Source: a bacterium UBP12_UBA5184
GTDB taxonomy: Bacteria; Vulcanimicrobiota; Vulcanimicrobiia; Vulcanimicrobiales; Vulcanimicrobiaceae
Assembly: GCA_002413145.1 (NCBI GenBank)
Contig: DHWK01000135.1
Location: forward strand, 24,734 to 34,594
Length of the DNA stretch: 9,861 bases
Direction of reading: 5' to 3'
Shown here: positions 1 to 5,811 of the stretch, piece by piece
Layout: each line of letters begins with the position of its first letter
Numbering within the stretch: the stretch's first letter is position 1
Notes under the pieces: generated by a model
The model's database searches: none
What the model was told of the DNA's origin: nothing
What the model saw: the letters and a program-made list of their open reading frames with translations, nothing else
Made by a program: the position numbers and the translations under genes

Positions 1-370
1 TCGCCGCCATCGGCGGTTTGCGGATGCCGCGCCCGAGCCGTTCGCCGACGATGAGACCGGCGGCGAGTGGCCACGCGCCGGCGAGCGCGAGGGCCGGGAC
101 GCACAACATATTGATCGTGTAGCCGACCGCGATTTCGATCCAGTAGCGCTGCGTCCGGTCGGCGACGATCCCCGAAAACGAGCGCACCACATAGCCGATG
201 GCCTCGCCGGCGCCGGCGGTGAGGCCGACGACCGTCGCGCTCGCCCCGAGCGTCCCGAGAAAGGCGCCGGTGACGCTGCGGCCACCCTCGTACGTGAAGT
301 CGGCGAAGAGATTGACCACGCCGACCGCGAGGACGAACCGGAGGGCCGCCGATCTCCGTGCCGTCGCCAT
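1..370 (-). CDS. MFS transporter, N-terminal part (gene runs off the left edge)
   Basis: Reading the minus strand from the ATG at 370-368 gives 123 residues with no stop before the window edge, so only the N-terminal third of a usual 400-residue transporter is visible. It shows a first membrane helix (about residues 10-27), the loop YEGGRSVTGAFLGTLGAS, a second helix (about 44-62), and the cytoplasmic motif GIVADRTQRYW (68-78), which is the MFS loop 2-3 signature with Asp71 and Arg72. Helices 3 and 4 follow, then GERLGRGIRKPP (109-120). This pattern is typical of MFS_1 permeases of unknown substrate. The ATG is the first possible start after an in-frame stop at 398-400. No Shine-Dalgarno sequence precedes it, so the message may be leaderless. 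The gene is divergent from the DUF4126 gene. The family call is strong; the substrate cannot be inferred. Confidence 0.85.
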   Translation of the reverse strand, partial: MATARRSAALRFVLAVGVVNLFADFTYEGGRSVTGAFLGTLGASATVVGLTAGAGEAIGYVVRSFSGIVADRTQRYWIEIAVGYTINMLCVPALALAGAWPLAAGLIVGERLGRGIRKPPMAA

Positions 371-385
371 CGGGCTGGAGTATGG

Positions 386-413
386 TGCCCGGAAGTCCTA
401 TGCCTTTCGGGCA
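386..413. repeat. Inverted repeat in the divergent MFS/DUF4126 intergenic region
   Basis: TGCCCGGAA at 386-394 and TTTCGGGCA at 405-413 can form a 9-bp stem (one G-T mismatch, which would be a G-U pair in RNA) with a 10-base centre. It lies 16 bases upstream of the MFS start and 50 bases upstream of the DUF4126 start. It could be an operator for one or both divergent genes or a hairpin in a leader RNA. There is no T-run beside it, so a terminator is unlikely. The role is inferred only from position. Confidence 0.4.
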
Positions 414-463
414 GGCGCGAAACCAGCAGCCCCAAAGCGGATACTATCCCCCAAGGAGTCCCG

Positions 464-1057
464 ATGGATCCGCTGCTTTTTGCGACCGCCTACGCCCTTA
501 GTACCAGCGCCGGCCTGCGGCCGTTTCTCACGCTGGCCTTGGCCTCGCTGGCGATGCATTTTGGTTATCTCCATCCGGCGCACGAATTCGCTTTTCTCGG
601 CAGCGACGGCGCTACGGTGATGCTCGCATCGCTCGCGATGCTCGAGTTCGTCGGCGAAAAGATTCCGGCCGTCGATCACGCCCTGCACTTCCTGCACATC
701 GGCATCAAGCCCGTTGCGGCGGCGCTGCTCGTCGGCAGCGCCGCCCCCGACGTCGCGTCGGGCGACGGTTCGGCGTACGGTTTCGCGCTCATGAGCGCGG
801 CCGCGCTCAACGCACTCGGCGTCCACGCCGGCGTCGCAACGGTTCGCGGCGCATCGACGGCGACGACGGCCGGCCTTGCCAACCCCTTCATCAGTTTGAT
901 CGAGGATGCGGCGGCCGTCGCGTCAACGACCCTGGCGCTTCTCGCACCGCTGGCCGGCGCGGCGCTCGCGCTCGCGCTGACGCTCGCGCTCTTTTTCGGC
1001 ACGCGCTCGATCGTCCGTCGTCTTCGGCCGCGCCCAACTCCGGCGCGACTCGCCTAA
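464..1057 (+). CDS. DUF4126 domain-containing membrane protein
   Basis: The 197-residue protein carries the marks of the DUF4126 family: an N-terminal STSAGLRPFLTLALASLA segment, EFVGEKIPAVDHALHFLHI (about 61-79) followed by GIKPVAAALLVGSA, and a second-half motif NPFISLIEDAAAVASTTLALL (about 140-160) leading into a long C-terminal membrane helix (about 160-180). It ends in a basic tail, RSIVRRLRPRPTPARLA. About four to five hydrophobic segments suggest an inner-membrane protein. No biochemical function is known for the family. The start is supported by AAGGAG at 453-458, five bases before the ATG. The gene is divergent from the MFS gene and convergent with the deacylase, sharing four bases with it at the stops, so it is probably transcribed alone. 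The family call is firm; the function is unknown. Confidence 0.85.
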   Translation: MDPLLFATAYALSTSAGLRPFLTLALASLAMHFGYLHPAHEFAFLGSDGATVMLASLAMLEFVGEKIPAVDHALHFLHIGIKPVAAALLVGSAAPDVASGDGSAYGFALMSAAALNALGVHAGVATVRGASTATTAGLANPFISLIEDAAAVASTTLALLAPLAGAALALALTLALFFGTRSIVRRLRPRPTPARLA

Positions 1058-2640
1058 GCGCGGCCCCCGCGCAAGACGCGGCCCGGAAGCGTCCCCGTCG
1101 GGGTGCCGTCGCGCACGACGACCTCACCGTTTACCCAGACCGCACTGATTCCGCTGGGATAGGCGTACGGTTTTTCGTACGTCGCGGTGTCGACGATCGT
1201 CGCCGGATCGAAGAGCACGAGGTCCGCGTAGTAGCCTTTCGCGATGCGGCCGCGTTCGCGCAAGCCGAAGATCTCCGCCGGGAGCGACGTCATGCGCCGA
1301 ATCGCCTCGCCGACGTCGAGCGTGTGGCGTCCGCGCACGAACCGCCCGAAGACGCGCGGAAAACAGCCGAACGTCCGTGGGTGCGGGAGCCCGCGCGCCG
1401 TCGGGCCCGCTAAGGCGCGAGCCGACGCATCGCTCCCGATGCACGTGAACGATGCCGACAACACGGCGGCGACGTCGTCTTCGCTCATCGTAAAGAAGAT
1501 CGCCTGAGGCTCGAGCCGCTCCTCGACCAGCAGCCGGATCGCCGCCCGCGCCGGCGGGAGGCCCCAGCGCTGTGCGATCTCGCCGATGCGCAATCCGGCG
1601 AGTTCGTCATTCTTGGACGTCGCGAGCGTGGTGATCAGGATGTCGTTCCACAGCCCGTTCCAGTCGAGTTCGAGTCCGAGTGCGATCGACGCCGCGGTGG
1701 CCGGATCCGTCAAGCGTTCGAGGGTCGCCTCGCGTCCGCCGTCGCGGATTTGGTCGGGGAGAATCGTTACGAGATCGGTCCAGCTCGCGGTGTACGGGTA
1801 GACGTCGGCGGAGACCGCCAGCCCCGAGCGGTCGCGCGCAGTATCGAGCGCCGCGAGCGAGCGATGGACTTTTCCCCAGTTCTTCTTGCCGGCTGCCTTA
1901 TGGTGAGAAAACTGCACGGCGACTTCGCCGCGCCGCGCCACCTCGAGTCCCTCATCGACGGCTTCCAAAAAGGCATCGCCCTCGTCCCGAATGTGCGAAA
2001 CGTAGCGAGCCGCGCCGGCAACGCGCGCCTCGGCCGCGCACGCGGCGAGTTCGTCGACGTCGGCGTACCGCGACGGCGTATAGATGAGACCACTCGAAAC
2101 GCCGAGCGCGCCCTGCTCGATCGCGGCGCGCACGTACTCCGTCTCGGCGCGGAGTTCGGCGGCTTCCAAACGGCCTTCGCGATCGCCTCGAACGCAGCGG
2201 CGCGTCGTTCCGAGCCCGACCAGGGTCGCGACGTTCAGAGCGACCCGTCCGCGCGCCACGAGATCGAAGAATTGATCGAGATCACGCCATTCGGCCTCGA
2301 GGCCAAAGGTCGCTAGATCTTCGCGGCGCCGGTCGTAGGCGAGTCCGTAGAGCGGCGCGACGGAACTGCCGCAGTTCCCGCCGATCTCGGTCGTGACGCC
2401 CTGAACGATCTTTCCTTCGCAGCGCGGATCGACGAGCCAAAGTTCGTCGGAATGGGAATGCACGTCAATGAAGCCCGGAGCAAGGGCGAGGCCCGTTCCA
2501 TCGATTCGATGGACCGCATCCCGGTCGCCGAGCGCGCCGATTAAGGCGACGCGGTCGCCGACAAGCCCGACGTCGGTTTGCACCGGGCTGGTTGAGATGC
2601 CGTCGTAGAGGGCAGCTCCTTCGATGAGAGTGGTTATCAT
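1054..2640 (-). CDS. N-acyl-D-amino-acid deacylase (D-aminoacylase, amidohydrolase superfamily)
   Basis: The 528-residue protein is a cytosolic zinc amidohydrolase expected to hydrolyse N-acyl-D-amino acids to a D-amino acid and a carboxylic acid. No signal peptide is visible. The metal-site residues of the D-aminoacylase group can be placed: HSHSD with His61 and His63, GGNCGSS with Cys90 (the unusual Cys zinc ligand of this group), SHIRDEG with His216, FSHHK with His246/His247, and IGSDA with Asp404 as catalytic base. The N-terminal (about 1-55) and C-terminal (about 465-528, ending VNGEVVVRDG..GTLPGRVLRGG) parts form the small beta domain typical of the family. The length agrees with known D-aminoacylases (about 480-540). 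The ATG at 2640 has only weak upstream SD similarity. It is divergent from the gsiB-like gene and convergent with the DUF4126 gene. Acyl and amino-acid preference cannot be read from the sequence. Confidence 0.9.
   Translation of the reverse strand: MITTLIEGAALYDGISTSPVQTDVGLVGDRVALIGALGDRDAVHRIDGTGLALAPGFIDVHSHSDELWLVDPRCEGKIVQGVTTEIGGNCGSSVAPLYGLAYDRRREDLATFGLEAEWRDLDQFFDLVARGRVALNVATLVGLGTTRRCVRGDREGRLEAAELRAETEYVRAAIEQGALGVSSGLIYTPSRYADVDELAACAAEARVAGAARYVSHIRDEGDAFLEAVDEGLEVARRGEVAVQFSHHKAAGKKNWGKVHRSLAALDTARDRSGLAVSADVYPYTASWTDLVTILPDQIRDGGREATLERLTDPATAASIALGLELDWNGLWNDILITTLATSKNDELAGLRIGEIAQRWGLPPARAAIRLLVEERLEPQAIFFTMSEDDVAAVLSASFTCIGSDASARALAGPTARGLPHPRTFGCFPRVFGRFVRGRHTLDVGEAIRRMTSLPAEIFGLRERGRIAKGYYADLVLFDPATIVDTATYEKPYAYPSGISAVWVNGEVVVRDGTPTGTLPGRVLRGGRA
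1058..1072. terminator. GC hairpin just after the DUF4126 stop (weak terminator candidate)
   Basis: GCGCGG (1058-1063), CCC loop and CCGCGC (1067-1072) form a perfect 6-bp stem immediately after the DUF4126 stop codon. No T-run follows on the plus strand, and the same bases are the last codons of the convergent deacylase. A chance coding hairpin in GC-rich DNA is therefore possible. It could pause transcription between the convergent genes. Confidence 0.2.
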
Positions 2641-2644
2641 GCAA

Positions 2645-2669
2645 GTTTGGGCCCGGACGCCCTGGGTAC
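2645..2669 (+). promoter_or_regulatory. Candidate sigma-B-type stress promoter for the gsiB-like gene
   Basis: GTTTGG (2645-2650), a 13-base spacer and GGGTAC (2664-2669) match 9 of 12 positions of the sigma-B/sigma-F-type consensus GTTTAA-N12-15-GGGTAT, including all four of GTTT and all five of GGGTA. Transcription would begin near 2676, giving a leader of about 30 bases that contains the strong ribosome binding site at 2694-2700. B. subtilis gsiB is a classic sigma-B gene, so the motif fits its neighbour. It is a match by eye only, and the presence of such a sigma factor in this organism is unknown. Confidence 0.4.
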
Positions 2670-2693
2670 AACCAAGTCGTATCCCACGTTTCC

Positions 2694-2700
2694 GGGGAGG
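2694..2700 (+). promoter_or_regulatory. Strong ribosome binding site of the gsiB-like gene
   Basis: GGGGAGG lies eight bases before the ATG at 2709 and is the best Shine-Dalgarno sequence in the window. It fixes the start codon and suggests high translation once the gene is induced. Confidence 0.7.
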
Positions 2701-2708
2701 ATCTCCGT

Positions 2709-3020
2709 ATGATTGACGAGTCGAGGAAGCAAGGCCTGAACGGCAAAGCCGGCGGCGAAATGTCGGTCCGTGAAGCCGGGAAGAAGGGCGGCGATACCGT
2801 TCGAGAGCGGTACGGCTCGGGCTTCTACGAGCAGATCGGCCGGAAGGGCGGCCAGGCGACGCGCGAGCGCCACGGCGCCCAGTTCTACGAACAGATCGGC
2901 CAAAAAGGCGGCCGCGTCGTTAAGGACAAGTACGGCAGCGATTTCTACGAGGAGATCGGCCACAAGGGCGGCCAAAAAGTCAAGCGTTTGATCGCCGAGG
3001 CTAAGAAAAACTCCGCATAA
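2709..3020 (+). CDS. gsiB: GsiB-like / group 1 LEA-like stress protein with KGG repeats
   Basis: The 103-residue protein is highly hydrophilic, rich in Gly, Lys, Arg and Glu, with no signal peptide, membrane helix or cysteine. After a lead-in (GGEMSVREAGKKGG) it has KGG at residues 26-28, 46-48, 66-68 and 86-88. Each is followed by a unit of the form KGGxxxxxxxGxxFYEQIGx, so the period is exactly 20 residues. The tail KRLIAEAKKNSA is basic. The lead-in and the FYEQIG core closely resemble B. subtilis GsiB, and the 20-residue unit matches plant group 1 LEA (Em) proteins; shorter relatives such as E. coli YciG share the KGG motif. Such proteins are hydrophilins thought to protect cell contents during drying or osmotic, heat or acid stress. 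The role here is inferred from the family. It is a single-gene unit with its own promoter candidate and strong SD. Confidence 0.85.
   Translation: MIDESRKQGLNGKAGGEMSVREAGKKGGDTVRERYGSGFYEQIGRKGGQATRERHGAQFYEQIGQKGGRVVKDKYGSDFYEEIGHKGGQKVKRLIAEAKKNSA
2784..2972 (+). repeat. 60-bp tandem repeat encoding the KGG units
   Basis: Three full 60-bp units begin at 2784, 2844 and 2904, and a fourth partial unit begins at 2964. Each opens with AAGGGCGGC or a one-base variant (AAAGGCGGC). The stretches encoding FYE-(Q/E)-IG (around TTCTACGA..AGATCGGC) are almost identical between units, while the middles have diverged. This points to old unit duplication under protein-level selection. Confidence 0.85.
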
Positions 3021-3051
3021 ACGGCGAAGTTCCTATGAGCACGGGACTCGC

Positions 3052-3092
3052 AAAACGGGGGCGGCTGCATCACTTGATGCGGACTGCCCCCG
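3052..3092 (-). terminator. Intrinsic terminator of the lnt-lptC unit, overlapping the lptC 3' end
   Basis: On the minus strand CGGGGGC (3092-3086) pairs with GCCCCCG (3062-3056), and an inner stem GCATC/GATGC (3080-3076 with 3071-3067) closes a 4-base loop. The sequence then runs into TTTT (3055-3052). The outer stem is seven G-C pairs. The 5' arm is made from the final lptC codons and the lptC stop (3072-3070) lies in the inner loop/stem. The same dyad begins 36 bases after the gsiB-like stop and could slow plus-strand transcription, but there is no T-run in that direction. Confidence 0.65.
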
Positions 3093-3639
3093 CGACGTTG
3101 TTGAGCTGAACGTCACCGCTCCTGACGTCGAGCGTGAGGCTGCCGACGGTGAGCGGCATATCCGCGCCCGAGTCGATGACGCTCTTATGCGGGAGCGAAA
3201 GACGCTGCGTCGCGTCGCTCCAGGTCGCGGCGTCGGTCTCGAAGGTACGGCGCACGACGCTTGGGTCCGCCGTTTCGATATCGATTTTTCCGGTCGCCGA
3301 GAAATCGTGCGTCAACGCGTTGACGGTCATGTGTTTCGCGCGGACGTGCAGGTACGGTTTCTTGTTCTTGAAGATGACGCCGTCCGTGACGTCGTCGAGA
3401 TCGAGGATCGTCTGATTCGCGCTGGTGATGATGCGGCCGTAACACGCCGTCCACGACGGTCCGTTGATCCGTTCGCCTCGCGCGCAGCTCTTGCCGACTA
3501 CGACCGTCGTGTTATTCGGAGGGGGGCCGGCTTGATCCAGACCCGCGACATAGAATCCCGCTGCGACGTAGCCGAGCGTGAGCGCGCCGGCCGCCCAGGC
3601 GAGAATTTTTAGCGCCGAACGCGACGTCGTGCGGGCCAT
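3070..3639 (-). CDS. lptC: LptC-like LPS export periplasmic protein
   Basis: The 189-residue protein starts with a single N-terminal membrane helix (about residues 9-28, SALKILAWAAGALTLGYVAAGFYVAG). A periplasmic, beta-rich domain follows. The stretches LHVRAKHMTVNALTHDFSA, TGKIDIETAD and TFETDAATWSDATQRLSLP are typical of the LptC/OstA-type beta-jellyroll. LptC takes LPS from the LptBFG transporter and passes it to LptA. The length equals the usual 190 or so. The ATG at 3639-3637 is chosen because it begins just before the anchor helix and has GGGGGA about nine bases upstream; the longer frame to 3906 is Arg-rich and lies inside lnt. It overlaps the end of lnt by 31 bases, so the two are likely translationally coupled, and it ends inside a terminator. 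The family is divergent, so the call rests on fold pattern and context. Confidence 0.65.
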   Translation of the reverse strand: MARTTSRSALKILAWAAGALTLGYVAAGFYVAGLDQAGPPPNNTTVVVGKSCARGERINGPSWTACYGRIITSANQTILDLDDVTDGVIFKNKKPYLHVRAKHMTVNALTHDFSATGKIDIETADPSVVRRTFETDAATWSDATQRLSLPHKSVIDSGADMPLTVGSLTLDVRSGDVQLNNVAGAVRIK

Positions 3640-5147
3640 GCGAGAATTCCCCCAAAGAGTGCCAAGCAGACGAGGGCGACCGGCAGCGGGCCGATCGCGT
3701 CGTAGGTGGTGGCGACGGGTGCGCCGATTTCGCCGATCACGACCGTGCTGACCTCGAGTTTGCTTTGCTCGACGTAGCGGCCGTTCGGTGCGACGATGCC
3801 GCTGATGCCGGTGGCGGCGGCCCGCACGATCCAGCGACCCGTCTCGATGGCGCGCATCCGTGCGATCTGAGCGTGCATGTACGGGCCGGCCGTCGTTCCG
3901 AACCACGCGTCGTCGGTCGCGATCGCGAGCGCCTGCGCGCCGTGCCGGACGTCGTCGACGTTGAGGCCGCTAAAGGCCGATTCCCAGCAGACGATCGGTG
4001 CGATGCGCATCCCCTCGACGTCGACGACTCCCGGCGAGTCGCCGGTGCCGATGTCGTTGACTTCTTTCGCCCACGGTATCCATTCCAGATACCGCCGCAG
4101 CGGCAGATGTTCGGCGAAGGGGACGAGCTGGCGCTTTTGATAGACTCCATCGACCTTGCCGTCGGGGCGAAAAAAGAAGAGCACGTTGTATTCTTTGCGG
4201 GGTTTGAATACCTCGAACGTTCCCACGACGAGTTCTGCTCCGACGAATTTCGCCAGCGCGCCGAATCGCGCTCGAAGGTCGGGATCGAGGTTGAGCGCGC
4301 GCACGATGACCGTCTCCGGCCAGAGCACGAGCTTGACGCGGGCCTTGCGAAGGCCCAGGGTGAGCGCGGTATAGCGAGCCAAGGTTGGAGCGAAGGCTTC
4401 GGGTCTGGCCTTGACGCTTTGCGGGATGTTCCCTTGGATGGCCGCGACCCTGAAAGTCGGAGGGGCGAGCGTTTTCGCCGGCCACGCCAGCCACGCAAGT
4501 GCGACGCCGGCGACGACCGCGCCGTACGCGATGCCCGCATGACGCAGCGCTACGAGCCTAAAGGACGCGCGCACGGCGTAGGCGGCGTACGCCGCCAGGA
4601 GCGCGATCGCAAAGGTAATGCCGTACGTTCCGATATAGGCGCCGAGCGGGGCGAGCGGTGAGTCGACCTGCGAGTAGCCGATGCTTCCGAACGGAACGCC
4701 GAGGACGCCCAACCCTTCGCACCGGAACCACTCGGCGAACGCGAAGATCCCGGCGCCCGCGAGCGGAACGAGCGGGCCCGGCGCCCGGCGCTGAAGATGC
4801 GCGATCCCGAGGGCGGGCAGCGCGAATCCGAAGAAAGCGTCGCCGATTCCGGGGCCGAGGGTCAAGAATTCGCCGAAGGGCGCGATGAGCGCGCCCGCGG
4901 TTTCGCCGAACCACGCGAAATTGATTGCAAAAAATACGCTGCCGGCCGCCCAGCCGACTAGGAAGGCGCGCTTCGGCGAGAGCCCAAACCAGGCCCAGTA
5001 GAGCGCCGCCGCCCCCAGCGGTGCGAACGTCGCCACATTCGTTTTTGGAAATGCCAGCGCCATCAGCACCGCACCGCCGAGCGCGACCGCCAGCGCCGCC
5101 CACGAGGAAACCATGTCCTTCCGCCGCGTCTCCTCCGCCGTCTCCAT
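3609..5147 (-). CDS. lnt: Apolipoprotein N-acyltransferase
   Basis: The 512-residue inner-membrane enzyme adds the third acyl chain to the N-terminal cysteine of lipoproteins, the last step of lipoprotein maturation. About seven N-terminal membrane helices (15-222) precede a carbon-nitrogen hydrolase (nitrilase-like) domain (about 232-475) and a final helix (483-504). The catalytic triad is visible: Glu278 in LWPETV, Lys338 in YQKRQLVPFAEHLP and Cys387 in PIVCWESAF. The stretch TDDAWFG..GPYMHAQIARMRAIETGR is also characteristic. Length matches E. coli Lnt (512). The start is uncertain: ATG 5147 has no spaced SD, while ATG 5114 (Met12) would just touch the start of the divergent lipoprotein gene. 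lptC follows with overlap, forming an lnt-lptC unit. Confidence 0.95.
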   Translation of the reverse strand: METAEETRRKDMVSSWAALAVALGGAVLMALAFPKTNVATFAPLGAAALYWAWFGLSPKRAFLVGWAAGSVFFAINFAWFGETAGALIAPFGEFLTLGPGIGDAFFGFALPALGIAHLQRRAPGPLVPLAGAGIFAFAEWFRCEGLGVLGVPFGSIGYSQVDSPLAPLGAYIGTYGITFAIALLAAYAAYAVRASFRLVALRHAGIAYGAVVAGVALAWLAWPAKTLAPPTFRVAAIQGNIPQSVKARPEAFAPTLARYTALTLGLRKARVKLVLWPETVIVRALNLDPDLRARFGALAKFVGAELVVGTFEVFKPRKEYNVLFFFRPDGKVDGVYQKRQLVPFAEHLPLRRYLEWIPWAKEVNDIGTGDSPGVVDVEGMRIAPIVCWESAFSGLNVDDVRHGAQALAIATDDAWFGTTAGPYMHAQIARMRAIETGRWIVRAAATGISGIVAPNGRYVEQSKLEVSTVVIGEIGAPVATTYDAIGPLPVALVCLALFGGILAWPARRRVRR

Positions 5148-5811
5148 CCTCGCGCTAGCGTCCCTCGGACTTGCGGCGTGCGGACGTCAGGTGACGCCGG
5201 AGCGCCTGAGTTCGATCCTCGCGGGCGATATGGTGATCCGCTTCCGCACGAAGAACCCAATGGATTTCACGAACAACAAATATGCTATCGTGTTTGATAC
5301 GTGCGCTCCGGGATCCGAGCCATACCCCAACGCCTTTGCCACCGGCTATACGAATTACTCGTACGCGTTCGTGATTGGGGGCAGTCCCTCCGTAGCACTC
5401 CCGACCCTCTATCAATACATCCTTACATCGGGCTCGCTGAACCCCGTTGCGGTGACGTCGTTGCAGCCGTCGACGGTACAACTGCAACTCAATGACAACG
5501 GCTTGGGCACGGAATTCAGCCTGACGTTTCCGAGATATTTGCTCGCGAATCCCCTCGCGCAACCGAACGGCGGCTGTACGAGCGGGACCGTGCCTGCGAC
5601 GGGCTGGTTCGTCAATTTCTTCACGATCGATGTGAGCGCTAACCGGGTCTTGGACTCGCTCGGTTTGGGCGGATCCAACGACGCCTCGTACTCACTCTTG
5701 GTCGACACGACGACGGCGTTCCAAATGGCGATCAATCGTCCACCGGGTTCGACCTTGCCGTCGACACCCTCGGCTCAGATCGACGGCGGCGAGATCGATA
5801 ATTATCTTTAG
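5113..5811 (+). CDS. Predicted lipoprotein of unknown function
   Basis: The 232-residue protein begins with a lipoprotein signal peptide: RR at 4-5, a hydrophobic core (about 9-21) and lipobox LAAC with Cys23 as the lipidated residue. The +2 residue is Gly, not Asp, which in many diderms favours outer-membrane sorting. The mature part is rich in Ser, Thr, Asn and aromatic residues with alternating hydrophobic strands (for example YAIVFDTC, YSYAFVIGG, TVQLQLND, WFVNFFTIDV), suggesting a beta-sandwich. Cys64 and Cys155 could form a disulfide. I recognise no domain. GAGGA at 5104-5108 supports the start. Its start overlaps the beginning of divergent lnt, and its stop overlaps that of convergent lptD by four bases, so it fills the lptD-lnt gap on the opposite strand. 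Parts of it (about 5240-5420) look more AT-rich than the neighbours. It must itself be a lipoprotein-pathway substrate if translated. Confidence 0.8.
   Translation: MSFRRVSSAVSILALASLGLAACGRQVTPERLSSILAGDMVIRFRTKNPMDFTNNKYAIVFDTCAPGSEPYPNAFATGYTNYSYAFVIGGSPSVALPTLYQYILTSGSLNPVAVTSLQPSTVQLQLNDNGLGTEFSLTFPRYLLANPLAQPNGGCTSGTVPATGWFVNFFTIDVSANRVLDSLGLGGSNDASYSLLVDTTTAFQMAINRPPGSTLPSTPSAQIDGGEIDNYL
5797..5806. repeat. AT-rich perfect palindrome at the lipoprotein/lptD convergent junction
   Basis: GATAATTATC is a perfect 10-bp palindrome in the last codons of the lipoprotein gene. It is followed by TTTAGAAATTTAAG, making about 25 bases (5796-5820) of strongly AT-rich DNA in a GC-rich region. It may be a weak termination or protein-binding site, or merely a junction scar. 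No intrinsic terminator hairpin with a T-run was found here for either strand. Confidence 0.25.

Noticed and set aside
1164..1181. Two CGTACG hexamers separated by six bases
   Set aside because: They fall in conserved codons of the deacylase (YEKPYAYP region); coding constraint explains them, and no regulatory role is suggested.
1750..2316. 188-codon open frame on the plus strand opposite the deacylase
   Set aside because: It is antisense to conserved deacylase motifs (His216, His246) and has no family features of its own.
2784..2972. 60-bp repeats considered as a CRISPR-like or mobile repeat
   Set aside because: They are contiguous with no spacers, stay in frame, and encode the 20-residue KGG units of a known protein family.
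3640..3906. Upstream extension of the lptC reading frame (89 residues, Arg- and His-rich)
   Set aside because: It lies entirely within lnt, has the low-complexity Arg-rich look of an out-of-frame GC-rich stretch, and would hide the N-terminal anchor helix of LptC behind a charged segment.
3765..4661. 298-codon open frame on the plus strand opposite lnt
   Set aside because: It is fully antisense to the catalytic domain of lnt, rich in Arg, Asp and Glu, and shows no domain or RBS. Long antisense frames are expected in GC-rich DNA.
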